Assembly: GCF_001645685.2 (NCBI RefSeq)
Contig: NZ_CP017080.1
Location: 2,781,051-2,845,050, forward strand
Direction: 5' to 3'
DNA from: Peribacillus muralis
GTDB taxonomy: Bacteria; Bacillota; Bacilli; Bacillales; DSM-1321
Length of the DNA stretch: 64,000 nucleotides
Under the pieces are notes generated by a model, which worked only from the letters and a program-made list of their open reading frames with translations, was not told where the DNA came from and searched no databases. A program made the translations under genes and the position numbers. Shown one piece after another: positions 36,965-45,636 of the stretch (position 1 is the stretch's first letter; each line of letters begins with the position of its first letter).

Positions 36965-37714
36965 ATGAATCCAGTGATTGAAACAATAATGAGTCACCGC
37001 TCCATTCGCCAATTCAAGGATGAAAGAATTTCAAATGAACAAATTTCGTCCATCATAAAGGCAGCACAAATGGCCCCTTCTTCCCGATTCATGCAAACTT
37101 ATTCGATTATTGGAATAACCAACCCGCTTATTAAAAAAGAATTAGGAAAGATCACTGGCTTAACCTATGTCGAAAACAATGGACACTTCCTACTATTTTG
37201 TGCCGATTTACATAGATTGACGATCAAAGCCTCCGATAAGGAAAAGCAAAACATGCAAGATATGCTTGAAAGTACCCAGTTTTATCAAATAGCGACGATA
37301 GATGCATCGTTAGCCGCGCAAAATGCTGCACTCGCAGCAGAATCCATGGGACTGGGAGTTGTCTATATTGGTGCCATCGCAAAAGGATTACCTGAAATAG
37401 ACAAGTTGTTGAACATACCTTCCCATGTCATTCCTTTGTTCGGGATGGCAATCGGCTTTCCGGACCAGCAACCGGAAATTAAGCCTCGTTTACCGCTAGA
37501 GGCGGTTTACTTTGAAAATCAATACAATACCAATATGGATGAGCAGCAGGAGCTAATTGAAGGTTATGACCAAAAAATGAAAGCATATTATGAAACACGA
37601 TCCGAAAATCAACGGGCGGATACATGGTCCTGTAAGAATATTGCTCTCTTTCAAAAAAAAGCGGATGCACATTTTTCACAATATGTAAAAGAAAAAAGAA
37701 TGAATTTATTATAG
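36965..37714 (+). CDS. NADPH-dependent nitroreductase/FMN reductase (NfsA/NfrA type)
   Basis: 249 residues. Flavoprotein of the nitroreductase fold: FMN motif MSHRSIRQFKDERI near 9-22 and AAQMAPSSRFMQTYS near 33-47, AAESMGLGVVYIGAI near 120, and the long C-terminal lobe with SCKNIALFQKK of NfsA/NfrA proteins. It reduces nitro compounds or quinones by two electrons and may protect against oxidative electrophiles. TTAGGAG 9 bases before ATG. Controlled by the divergent MarR-type repressor. Confidence 0.92.
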   Translation: MNPVIETIMSHRSIRQFKDERISNEQISSIIKAAQMAPSSRFMQTYSIIGITNPLIKKELGKITGLTYVENNGHFLLFCADLHRLTIKASDKEKQNMQDMLESTQFYQIATIDASLAAQNAALAAESMGLGVVYIGAIAKGLPEIDKLLNIPSHVIPLFGMAIGFPDQQPEIKPRLPLEAVYFENQYNTNMDEQQELIEGYDQKMKAYYETRSENQRADTWSCKNIALFQKKADAHFSQYVKEKRMNLL

Positions 37715-37782
37715 AACGGTCTCAGCCCATGCTTTGACCGAATCCAGATAAACTGTTTTGTGAGGCACTATATTTCCTATCA

Positions 37783-37812
37783 ATCACCTTATCTCATTGA
37801 TTATAAGGTGAT
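37783..37812. terminator. Hairpin between convergent nitroreductase and gntR genes
   Basis: ATCACCTTAT/ATAAGGTGAT stem, 10-base loop. No T-run follows on either strand, so termination is plausible but weak. Confidence 0.4.
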
Positions 37813-37864
37813 GGATAGGTTGCGTACGAAAATGAATTTTCCTTGAATAAGATAGGTCCCCTTA

Positions 37865-38596
37865 CTATGACCTCTCCCTCTCCATATCGATTGTCAGCTG
37901 ATAGCGGTCTGCTCGGTAGACAGATTTGGCAACTTCAAACGGCTTGTTTGTCTCGAGCCTGCTTATCCGTTCAATTCGCAATACGGGGGCACCTTCTGCA
38001 ACCTCTAGCATCTCAGCCTCGATTTTTTGAGCGACGGAGGCCTCTATGGATTGCCTTCCAAACTGGATTTTCAGACCAAACGTTTTTTCTGCATGGCTAT
38101 AAATGGAGGAAAAGGCCATTTCTTCCGTCAATCCCCCTGAAAGTACCTTCGAAAGATAGGCGGTTTCTAATGACATGGGCAAGTGGTCGGCCAGTCTTAC
38201 CCGTTTCAACTCAAGAATTGGCGTTCCTGCTTCCACCTCAAGTTTAGCTGCCAGATCAAGTTCAGCTTTGATCTCTGATAAACTGATTACACGTGTACTT
38301 GGCTCAAGCCCCCTAGCTAGCATATCTTCGGAAAAGCTGGTCAAACCTTGCAGGGGCTGCACGATTTTTTGGTGGGTAACGAATGTTCCAATACCTCGCT
38401 GCCTATATAAGTATCCATCATTCACAAGATTAGTTATGGCTTGTCTAACCGTCATCCTGCTTATTTTGTATTTTTCCGTATATTCCCTTTCAGAAGGAAT
38501 CATCTCACCTGGCATTAATTGATGGGTATGAATTGCTTTTTTAATCGCTTCTTCAAGTTGATAGTATATCGGAAGCGGCGAATTCTTGTAGATCAT
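37865..38596 (-). CDS. GntR-family (HutC/UTRA) regulator
   Basis: 243 residues. Winged helix IPSEREYTEKYKISRMTVRQ near 33-52, then UTRA domain (QPLQGLTSFSEDMLARGLEP, LRIERISRLETNKPFE). Close in type to NagR/YvoA, which senses GlcNAc-6-P/GlcN-6-P. It is the last gene of the peptidoglycan-sugar series and the pathway product GlcNAc-6-P is a fitting ligand (inference). It is preceded by the CTAG-centred palindrome at 38616-38625. Confidence 0.9.
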   Translation of the reverse strand: MIYKNSPLPIYYQLEEAIKKAIHTHQLMPGEMIPSEREYTEKYKISRMTVRQAITNLVNDGYLYRQRGIGTFVTHQKIVQPLQGLTSFSEDMLARGLEPSTRVISLSEIKAELDLAAKLEVEAGTPILELKRVRLADHLPMSLETAYLSKVLSGGLTEEMAFSSIYSHAEKTFGLKIQFGRQSIEASVAQKIEAEMLEVAEGAPVLRIERISRLETNKPFEVAKSVYRADRYQLTIDMERERS

Positions 38597-38615
38597 TTAG
38601 GATACATCATCCTTT

Positions 38616-38625
38616 CATCTAGATG
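38616..38625. promoter_or_regulatory. CTAG-centred palindrome, possible GntR/NagR-type operator
   Basis: CATCTAGATG, 20 bases upstream of the gntR start. The known NagR (YvoA) site also centres on CTAG (GGTCTAGACC); here only the inner bases agree. Confidence 0.35.
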
Positions 38626-38698
38626 TAGGACAGCCAAAATACCTGTTTGGAACCTACCGAAATATATACCCTCGTCCTAACAAAAATCCACATTACAT

Positions 38699-39574
38699 TC
38701 ACTTTTCCGGCGTTTCCTTATTTCTTTTCGTGAATTTCAAGACAGATTCCCTTGAACGTTCAATCCCATTTTTATTTTCGTTATAATATTTTGAAACATA
38801 CGCATAGAAAATAATGCTGACCGTTAAAAGTTGTGCGAACAACGAGCTTGTTGCTGCACTTCGGAATTTAGCCTCCGGTGCACGTACATGCTGTAAAGGC
38901 ATATCGACTTTTTTCGTTAACCCATTGTCGCCCAAACGCGATAATCCAATCGTTTTAATGCCATAAGCTTTAGCGATATCAACAAGCTGCAGGACTTCTT
39001 CGGTTTCACCACTATTGGAAATACAGAAAAAAACGGTATTTTTTGATGCTGCCGCAAGCGCTGTCGCCGTAATATGAGGATCTTGATTTGCACTTACGAT
39101 TTTGCCCAATCGTAGCCATTTCTGTGTGATATCCTCCGCGATGAGCCATGAAGCCCCCAGGCCATAAACATAAATGACATCAGCTACCCTCATGGTTTCG
39201 ACTATTTGATCAAGGATGGCTTCATCCAAATAGTGTGCTGTTTCTTGTATGGCCTGAACGGAGTTGGAAACGATTTTATCTTTAATGGAGGCGATCGTTT
39301 CGTCAGGTTCTATGTCATGGAAGCCTTTTTTTTCCGGTTGCGAAATAAGCGATGATAAAGATACCTTTAGTTCTGAAAAACTGTTGACTTTTATGGAACG
39401 GCAAAACCTTGTTACAGCAGAACTGCTGGCATCGGCGTGAGCAGCTAATTCATGAATGGTCATTCTTACGATATCCTTTGGGTGTTCTAAAATATATTGG
39501 GCGATTTTTCTTTCTGATTTTGGCAACTGATTCAGTAGACTTTCAATTCTCAATAAAATATTCTCGACGTGCAT
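38699..39574 (-). CDS. RpiR-family regulator with SIS domain, MurR-like
   Basis: 291 residues. N-terminal RpiR helix-turn-helix (IHELAAHADASSSAVTRFCR near 40-59), then a SIS domain that binds a phosphosugar (VIYVYGLGASWLIAEDITQKW, VFFCISNSGETEEV). In MurR the ligand is MurNAc-6-P, and MurQ, which consumes MurNAc-6-P, is the first gene of this operon; the same ligand is the best guess. GAGGGAG 7 bases before ATG, 23 bases after the kinase gene. Confidence 0.88.
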   Translation of the reverse strand: MHVENILLRIESLLNQLPKSERKIAQYILEHPKDIVRMTIHELAAHADASSSAVTRFCRSIKVNSFSELKVSLSSLISQPEKKGFHDIEPDETIASIKDKIVSNSVQAIQETAHYLDEAILDQIVETMRVADVIYVYGLGASWLIAEDITQKWLRLGKIVSANQDPHITATALAAASKNTVFFCISNSGETEEVLQLVDIAKAYGIKTIGLSRLGDNGLTKKVDMPLQHVRAPEAKFRSAATSSLFAQLLTVSIIFYAYVSKYYNENKNGIERSRESVLKFTKRNKETPEK

Positions 39575-39597
39575 ATCATGGCTCCCTCGATCTTGTA

Positions 39598-40494
39598 TTA
39601 AGTAATATGATTCAACGCTATGTAATAGCAGCCCAGCGTAGATGAAACCTCATCCACGATAAAGGTCACTTCTGGTTTTTCAAGTTTAATATGATTGAAA
39701 AAGGAGCTTCGGACCGTTGGGATATGGGTGAGAATGCTGCCTTTTATTGCAATTGTAACATTCTCTCCAACATTTAACTTCCTGCAAACATCGAGGGCGT
39801 TCTTTGCAAGGTGATAACCTGCCTGAATAAGAATATTTTTTGAGAACTCATCACCTGAATCCGCTTGTTTGACAATGAACGGAACATATGCGGCAATTTC
39901 GGCTTTCGTTGCGGAATAGATGAATTTTTTCAATTCCCCTACACTTCGATAGCCCAGTTTTGTCAGGATCGCCTCCGTTAGTTGGCTATGTTCCAGACCT
40001 TCGTCTTCTTGTTTTGTCATGTTGATAAAAGCCTTCATCGCTATCCAATAGCCGCTTCCTTCGTCTCCAAGGAGATGACCCCAGCCTCCAGCCATTTCTT
40101 CGGCACCATCATGGATGCCGATACTTACAGCTCCGGTTCCTGAAATCGTCAATACCCCATCATTTCCTTTTAATAAGGCAGCATGGGCAATGATTCCATC
40201 ATTAACGATCGTAAAGGGGATATCGAATGCCTTCTTTAATGCACTTTTTAGGACTTGTTGGTTTTTCACCCCACCATATCCCGCTAATCCTAAGCAAATG
40301 TAAAGGCAGATTCCATCATCAATTGAAGCCTTGCATTGTTCAATGGCCTGGATGATGTTCGCAATCGCTTGGTCTTCATTTATGAGCAGGTTGCCAAACC
40401 CGGCATTGCCTTCACTTATTTTATGCCCCGCTAGCCCATAAGCGACTGCCTCTGTTTTAGTGCCGCCACCATCAACACCGATAATATACTTCAT
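39598..40494 (-). CDS. BadF/BadG-type N-acetylglucosamine/N-acetylmuramate kinase
   Basis: 298 residues from ATG 40494 (AGGAGA 6 bases upstream). ATP-binding IIGVDGGGTKTEAVAYG at the N-terminus, TISGTGAVSIGI and GGWGHLLGDEGSGYWI in the middle: the GlcNAc kinase group of the BadF/BadG/BcrA/BcrD ATPase family, which includes MurK (phosphorylates both GlcNAc and MurNAc). In this operon it would phosphorylate the unphosphorylated amino sugar released by MupG or GH4. Exact specificity not readable from sequence. Confidence 0.85.
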   Translation of the reverse strand: MKYIIGVDGGGTKTEAVAYGLAGHKISEGNAGFGNLLINEDQAIANIIQAIEQCKASIDDGICLYICLGLAGYGGVKNQQVLKSALKKAFDIPFTIVNDGIIAHAALLKGNDGVLTISGTGAVSIGIHDGAEEMAGGWGHLLGDEGSGYWIAMKAFINMTKQEDEGLEHSQLTEAILTKLGYRSVGELKKFIYSATKAEIAAYVPFIVKQADSGDEFSKNILIQAGYHLAKNALDVCRKLNVGENVTIAIKGSILTHIPTVRSSFFNHIKLEKPEVTFIVDEVSSTLGCYYIALNHIT

Positions 40495-40563
40495 TATCAT
40501 TCTCCTATTCATTAAAAAAAGGGAGGAATCTTTAATGTTCCTTCCCTTTTCGCCTTTAAACGA

Positions 40564-41649
40564 CTAATTCAAACTGAATTGAAATTTACCCCATGGCTCC
40601 AAATGATCCAAAAGGAAAATTTCCTCCTCAGTGATACGGCCCACTACGTTCGTTTTTCCTGAGTTTTTCATATCCTTCAAGGCAATCTGCAATTCACCTT
40701 TATATTGTCCGTACAGCTCATTTTCGATTAAAAGGTCTCCGCGTTTAATATCCGGCGTGAATGTCGGTTTAAATTCCTCATTCTTATACTTGACGCGAGA
40801 TTGAGTCGAACGAATAAGATAATCGGACACATCTCCACGGTAAAAATGAAATTCTTCCAAGACGATTTTTTTCTCTAAATCCGTTATCGTTTCATGAAGA
40901 TCCACATTGAATGTTAACAATCCACTATTCAGCAAGCTAAGCTGTTTCAATTCCGCTTCAGATGCATAGGCATTTGCAATGATTACATCATCTATTAATC
41001 CAGTTGCAAACAGGTGCTTCGCTTGTGTAGCACTCGCTAATTCCCGGTGCATCTCCAAAGTACATAGCCCCTCTGTTATAGGCCAAGGGCCAAACGTGGC
41101 CGCTTGTGAGCTAATGAAGGCTGCCGTGCGAATGTTATGTTTTTTGAAGGTTTGACAGCATTTCACAAAATGTGAATAGCTCAATCCTGCATAACGATGA
41201 GGATAGAAGTTGTGTGATCCAACCAAGTTACCTTTTTTCGGTTTGTAATTCATGATATTATCCAGATAATTCGTTGCATTGCTCATGTTTATTTCAATTT
41301 TCAAATCATATGGGTTATGTGTCATGATCGATTCTTCATTCCCTGTAAAGCCCATATCCAGCCTAATTCCATATGCACCTAATTCAGAAAAAAATGATAG
41401 GTCGTCGTAAGAAATGCCCAGAGTTCCAAAAACCCGCGGCGCAATATCCACCATCACTTCCATATTCAATTGGTTGGCAAAGCTGATCGTTTCTTTGAAA
41501 TCCTTCATGATTTTCTCTTTATCGCCTTCAACGGATAGCAGGCAAGTAAAAATCTTTTTGAAACCGTACTTATGTGCCAATGCAATGTATTCCATGTCTT
41601 TTGCTACGGTTGAATGTTCTGGGTAGATGGAAATACCTAGTTTGCCCAT
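40564..41649 (-). CDS. mupG: 6-phospho-N-acetylmuramidase MupG-like (DUF871, GH170)
   Basis: 361 residues from ATG 41649 (AGAGGTG 6 bases upstream; the GTG at 41658 overlaps it). The N-terminal barrel starts LGISIYPEHSTVAKDMEYI and holds GIRLDMGFTGNEE and NLVGSHNFYPHRYAGLSY, the C-terminal cyclophilin-like domain ends GRITEEEIFLLDHLEPWGKF. In S. aureus MupG splits MurNAc-6-P-(beta-1,4)-GlcNAc into MurNAc-6-P and GlcNAc in the cytoplasm. Its products are the substrates of MurQ and of the kinase encoded next door. Confidence 0.9.
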   Translation of the reverse strand: MGKLGISIYPEHSTVAKDMEYIALAHKYGFKKIFTCLLSVEGDKEKIMKDFKETISFANQLNMEVMVDIAPRVFGTLGISYDDLSFFSELGAYGIRLDMGFTGNEESIMTHNPYDLKIEINMSNATNYLDNIMNYKPKKGNLVGSHNFYPHRYAGLSYSHFVKCCQTFKKHNIRTAAFISSQAATFGPWPITEGLCTLEMHRELASATQAKHLFATGLIDDVIIANAYASEAELKQLSLLNSGLLTFNVDLHETITDLEKKIVLEEFHFYRGDVSDYLIRSTQSRVKYKNEEFKPTFTPDIKRGDLLIENELYGQYKGELQIALKDMKNSGKTNVVGRITEEEIFLLDHLEPWGKFQFSLN

Positions 41650-41670
41650 TTGTTTCACCTCTATCTTTAT

Positions 41671-42000
41671 TTACTGTTGTGGGGATAATTTTTTTATGAT
41701 CCGAATCATATGTTCAATCAACTTTTGTTCACTCAATGCCGTCATCAGGTGATCTTGCGCATGAATCATCAATAAAGTCTTTTCACTTGGAACTCCGTTC
41801 AATTCAGCTTGAATTAGCTTCGTTTGTGTTTTATGAGCCAAATTCAATTCTTCCTGAACTTGTTTAACCAATTCATCCGCTTTTTCAAAATTAAATTCTT
41901 CCGCTTCCGATAAGGCTTCAAATGCCAGGCTTCTCGCATTTCCGCTATGTGATATGATTTCGAAGATTTCCATTTCGTTATTGTTCAGTTCAGTTGACAT
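41671..42000 (-). CDS. PTS lactose/cellobiose-type IIA
   Basis: 109 residues from ATG 42000 (GGGAGTG 7-8 bases upstream). All-helical IIA of the lactose family: ISHSGNARSLAFEALSEAEE near 17-36 and the phosphorylated histidine H80 in LLMIHAQDHLM. Transfers phosphate from HPr to the IIB encoded at 45300-45608. Separated from IIB/IIC by the GH4 and small membrane protein genes but in the same operon, 21 bases before mupG. Confidence 0.9.
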   Translation of the reverse strand: MSTELNNNEMEIFEIISHSGNARSLAFEALSEAEEFNFEKADELVKQVQEELNLAHKTQTKLIQAELNGVPSEKTLLMIHAQDHLMTALSEQKLIEHMIRIIKKLSPQQ

Positions 42001-42096
42001 AGTTACACACTCCCGTATATGTTCAATATTGTAAGTTGTGTTTTCATTAAGCTGTATTCGCATGCTTTGCTACCATTCACCAAATAATGCGGTGTG

Positions 42097-42160
42097 GTTG
42101 AATTTCCCCTCCAATGCTCGCGTAACCAAAGGGCTCACTCGATCCGCCGCTCCAATCAAC
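42097..42160. repeat. Short, internally deleted copy of the palindromic repeat at 817-942
   Basis: On the minus strand it begins AAAGTTGATTGGAGCGG and ends ATTGGAGGGGAAATTCAAC, matching both ends of the first repeat (GTTGATTGGAACGG ... CTGGAGAGGAAATCAAC) but only 64 bases long. It sits in the 225-base gap between the GH4 and PTS IIA genes, which otherwise holds nothing I can name. Confidence 0.5.
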
Positions 42161-42225
42161 TTTAAAGCGTTTCGTTTTAACTAGGAAAGGGTTGAAGTCC
42201 ACACGCCGTCCGGGAAGGATTGGAT

Positions 42226-43575
42226 TTAGCCTTGGTTGTTCAACAAAGCATTGTCAGTGAAGAATTGTGGTAAGTGCTCCTCATGCGCCGCCAACAGCTT
42301 TTGCAAAACCGCTTCAGCCAGATCATCACTGGGGATCAGCGGGTTTATGGTTAATGCAAGCAAAGCTTTGTCATAGGAGCCTGTAACAGCTGCTTCAGCG
42401 CCCATTCTTTCAAACGATTTAATTTGCTGAATCAAGCCCAGTATTTGGACAGGCAGTTTTCCCATTGTCATTGGGATGGGTCCATTTTTGGTGACGATGC
42501 AGCTTACTTCGACAGCGGATTCAAAGTCGATTTCGGCAAGAGCACCATTGTTTTTCACATTCAGAACTTGAATGTCCTTTTTGTCATTGTAAATGGAAGA
42601 TATGACATTACAGGCAGCATCGCTATAGTATGCTCCGCCACGCTGCTCCAATTGTGGCGGCTTGATGGCAAGGGCATCATCCTTGTATAGCTCAAACAAG
42701 CCTTCTTCCAATGTTTTGACAATTTCAGCCCGGGTTTGCCCTGATTTGAATGCTTCCAACTCTTCTTCTAAAATGGTACTTGTTTTGTAATAATAACGAT
42801 GGTATGGGCAGGGTACAACACCTAATGATTTCAGGAATCTCCTGTTCCAAGGAAGCGGGGCAATATTCTTCATCGTCAATTGAATTTCTGGATTGGCGAG
42901 CATTTCAAGCACTTCATTGGTCACTTCCCGATCATCAACGAATACATGAATTCCGAAAACCATATGGTTCAGTCCCGCAAAGTCTATATGTACTCTTTTC
43001 ATTTCCACACCCAGCATTTTGGAAATGGACAAATGCATATTAAACGGCACATTGCATACTCCAATGACCTTTTTGTGGCTGCTATAGCGGAGAAGTGCTT
43101 CCGTTACCATTCCAGCTGGGTTTGTGAAGTTAATCAACCATGCGTCCGGGCATAGCTCTTGCATTTCCTCAGCGATTTCAAGGAGAACGGGTATCGTCCG
43201 CAGTCCTTTAAACAAACCACCAGCCCCATTCGTTTCCTGACCGATCAGTCCTAGTTCCAATGGAATCCGTTCATCTTTCACTCGTGCATCGAGTAAGCCG
43301 ACCCTCATTTGCGTAGTGACAAAATCTGCATTTTGCAAGGCTTGACGTCGATCCAATGTAAGATGGATTTCCATGGGCACTCCCGCTTTTTCAACCATCC
43401 TCCTAGCCAAACTCCCCACGATCTCAAGCTTTTCTTTTCCTGCTTCAATGTCCACTAACCAAAGTTCTTTAATGGGCAGCTCATCAAAACGTTTAATGAA
43501 ACCTTCTATCAATTCCGGTGTATAACTGGATCCGCCTCCAATGGTGGCTATCTTCAACCCTTTTGACTCATTCAT
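42226..43575 (-). CDS. GH4 6-phospho-beta-glycosidase (NAD+/metal dependent)
   Basis: 449 residues. NAD+ motif IATIGGGSSYTPEL at 9-22; metal site C174 (GVCNVPF) and H204 (GLNHMVFG); TNPAGMVTE near 151-159. GH4 enzymes oxidise C3 of the non-reducing sugar, eliminate the aglycon and re-reduce; relatives LicH/CelF act on 6-phospho-beta-glucosides. Here it is encoded between PTS IIC and IIA of a peptidoglycan-sugar operon, so GlcNAc-6-P-beta-1,4-MurNAc is an attractive substrate, but this is inference. Start 43575: GAGGTG about 9 bases upstream. Confidence 0.88.
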   Translation of the reverse strand: MNESKGLKIATIGGGSSYTPELIEGFIKRFDELPIKELWLVDIEAGKEKLEIVGSLARRMVEKAGVPMEIHLTLDRRQALQNADFVTTQMRVGLLDARVKDERIPLELGLIGQETNGAGGLFKGLRTIPVLLEIAEEMQELCPDAWLINFTNPAGMVTEALLRYSSHKKVIGVCNVPFNMHLSISKMLGVEMKRVHIDFAGLNHMVFGIHVFVDDREVTNEVLEMLANPEIQLTMKNIAPLPWNRRFLKSLGVVPCPYHRYYYKTSTILEEELEAFKSGQTRAEIVKTLEEGLFELYKDDALAIKPPQLEQRGGAYYSDAACNVISSIYNDKKDIQVLNVKNNGALAEIDFESAVEVSCIVTKNGPIPMTMGKLPVQILGLIQQIKSFERMGAEAAVTGSYDKALLALTINPLIPSDDLAEAVLQKLLAAHEEHLPQFFTDNALLNNQG

Positions 43576-43601
43576 TTTCCCATCACCTCTTTCTAAAGCT
43601 T

Positions 43602-43886
43602 TTATGCAAAGATGATTGCATAACAAACAACGACGCTGACTGCCAGTAAAGACAGGAATAATAGTGACGCCTGTTTCTTGTTTTTAAACTTACCTTCAAC
43701 CAAACATATAACCATCGTCAACCCTGCGCTTATCGCGAATGTATTTCCTAAGTAGAGGGATAATTGCTTATCCATACCGAGGGCATTCATCATTGCGTTA
43801 AAGATAAAATTAAAAACAAGAATGAAACTGAAAAAGAAAAAGGCACTTTTGTAACTGAAGAAGTGAATTCTGGATGTTGAATTCAT
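43602..43886 (-). CDS. Small membrane protein in the PTS operon
   Basis: 94 residues from ATG 43886 (GGGAGG 6 bases upstream). Three hydrophobic segments (roughly 12-32, 42-60 and 73-92) separated by a basic loop EGKFKNKKQ. I do not recognise a family. It is placed between IIC and GH4 genes with 73 and 26 base gaps, so it is part of the operon and could be an accessory to the IIC channel. The longer frame starting at 43940 has no ribosome site. Confidence 0.6.
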   Translation of the reverse strand: MNSTSRIHFFSYKSAFFFFSFILVFNFIFNAMMNALGMDKQLSLYLGNTFAISAGLTMVICLVEGKFKNKKQASLLFLSLLAVSVVVCYAIIFA

Positions 43887-43959
43887 GTTTATCCTCCCTT
43901 TCCTTATAATAAGAAAAGGAGTCTGGAGCAATTGATCCAAACTCCTTTTTAGATAGTGC

Positions 43960-45249
43960 TTATAAAGCGATTTTTTTATTTTCCGTTGTTTCTACCGTGT
44001 TTTCCTGCGCCAAAAGCTTTTTATCGTACATTTTAAAGAATGGCAGATATATAATAACCGAGATTGCTAAATTGACCATTACTAAAATGATCGCTCTCCA
44101 ATCACCGCCTGTTGATAGGTAGGCGCCTATTGGAGCAGGCAAGGTCCAAGGAACCATGACATAGGTTGGATTCACTAGCCCAATGGATGTTGCGATATAC
44201 GCAAGTGTTGCACCAATCAGTGGGGTTATGATAAATGGAATGATCAATACTGGGTTCAGTACAATGGGCATTCCAAAAATAACCGGTTCATTGATGTTAA
44301 AAATACTTGGGACGATCGTAGCTTTCCCCATCGCTTTACTGTAAGACGATTTTGCCGTTAAGAGCATAGCGATGACAAGGCCCAATGTTGCACCAGACCC
44401 TCCAATCCAGATGAACCACTGGAAAAATGTTTCAGGAGCTATGTGCGGAATTGCCTTTCCAGCTGCAACCGCTGCGGAGTTATTCGCTAAGTACACTTCC
44501 CAAACCGGCCTGGCAACGGCGCCCACAACTGACACGCCATGAATGCCAAACGACCAGAAGAATGTAATCAAGAACACCGGAACCAATACACCTGGCAAAG
44601 TATCACCTGCACTAATCAATGGTGCAACCGCTTTATCGACAAGGGAATGTAAATCAACAGCAAAGACGACTGTAACCAACGTCATGACAAGCAGGACGAT
44701 TGTAACCGGTATCAATGCTTCGAATGAACGGGCCACTGATGTTGGCACCGAATCCGGCATTTTAATGGTGATGTTTTTCGTCTTGCATAGCCGCAAGGTT
44801 TCCACGGCAAAAATGGATACAAGCATTCCCACAAATAGACCATGGCCTCCGAGATTTGTCATCGGCAGCACAAACCCCACGTCTTCCATCGTTTTTACGC
44901 CGATTGTGAACAAGAAGGCGGCCAGTGATAGTAGCCCTCCTGATAATGGATCAAGTTTATAGCTTTGGGATAAGCTGTAGCCTATACCAAATGTTATATA
45001 AAGCGTCATGATGAACATCGTTAACCGATATGGAATCAATATTTCCGCAATGTGTTTTGCTGACCATTCACCTATAGCCGAGTCTGCTGAAACAGGCGGG
45101 AAAGCAATGATTAAAAACAAACTCCCAAAGATGATGAATGGCAACGCAGAAACCACTCCATCCCGAATTGCCCGTAAATGCTTTTGCTCAGACAGTTTTG
45201 CCATCGGAGTTGAAAGATTATTTTCTAAAAACGCTACAAACTTGTCCAT
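43960..45249 (-). CDS. PTS lactose/cellobiose-type IIC
   Basis: 429 residues, about ten membrane segments; CelB/ChbC type. It starts MDKFVAFLENNLSTPMAKL, has RAIRDGVVSALPFIIFGSLF near 26-45, and the conserved FNINEPVIFGMPIVLNP block near 315-331. It carries a beta-linked disaccharide (cellobiose, chitobiose or similar) across the membrane for phosphorylation by IIB. The neighbours (MurQ, MupG) suggest GlcNAc/MurNAc disaccharides. AAGGGG about 9 bases before the ATG. Confidence 0.92.
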   Translation of the reverse strand: MDKFVAFLENNLSTPMAKLSEQKHLRAIRDGVVSALPFIIFGSLFLIIAFPPVSADSAIGEWSAKHIAEILIPYRLTMFIMTLYITFGIGYSLSQSYKLDPLSGGLLSLAAFLFTIGVKTMEDVGFVLPMTNLGGHGLFVGMLVSIFAVETLRLCKTKNITIKMPDSVPTSVARSFEALIPVTIVLLVMTLVTVVFAVDLHSLVDKAVAPLISAGDTLPGVLVPVFLITFFWSFGIHGVSVVGAVARPVWEVYLANNSAAVAAGKAIPHIAPETFFQWFIWIGGSGATLGLVIAMLLTAKSSYSKAMGKATIVPSIFNINEPVIFGMPIVLNPVLIIPFIITPLIGATLAYIATSIGLVNPTYVMVPWTLPAPIGAYLSTGGDWRAIILVMVNLAISVIIYLPFFKMYDKKLLAQENTVETTENKKIAL

Positions 45250-45299
45250 GGTTGTTTTCCCCTTTTACTTAAAATAGATAAGAAGCCCTCAATCGTTGA

Positions 45300-45608
45300 T
45301 TATTTTACTAGTTCAGTTACGAGTTTCAAGAGCTTAGGGCCGCCAAGAGGGCTGTAAGCTTGAGCGGGTATCGCCTCACATGGCACTCCCGCATCATCTG
45401 CGGAAGCCTTGAAGCCGTCAAAACGATGCTTTACCTGAGGTGCCACCATGGCAACATCCCAGCCGTTTCGAACCTCTGAATCGAATTCCTGCGTGCCCAC
45501 TGCTAACACTTCAATGTTCATACCTTGTTTTTCGCCTTCCTTTTTTAAAGCGCTTACAACGATTGCACTTGACATTCCACCTGAACATACGAATAATACC
45601 TTCATCAT
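45300..45608 (-). CDS. PTS lactose/cellobiose-type IIB
   Basis: 102 residues. Phosphocysteine loop VLFVCSGGMSSAIV with C8; VAMVAPQVKHRFDGFK follows. Receives phosphate from the IIA at 41671-42000 and phosphorylates the sugar during transport by IIC. Fifty bases upstream of the IIC gene and 28 bases after murQ. Confidence 0.92.
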   Translation of the reverse strand: MMKVLFVCSGGMSSAIVVSALKKEGEKQGMNIEVLAVGTQEFDSEVRNGWDVAMVAPQVKHRFDGFKASADDAGVPCEAIPAQAYSPLGGPKLLKLVTELVK

Positions 45609-45636
45609 TTATTCCTCCCTATTTTTTATTAAAAGC

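Noticed and set aside
42150..42185. cre site in the gap between GH4 and PTS IIA genes (AAAGCGTTTCG)
   Set aside because: Too many mismatches to the cre consensus, and it overlaps the edge of the repeat copy.
43960..45608. Plain cellobiose PTS
   Set aside because: The subunits are of the lactose/cellobiose family, but the gene between promoter and IIB is murQ and the operon contains mupG, so a simple cellobiose assignment does not fit the context; it is kept as the alternative.
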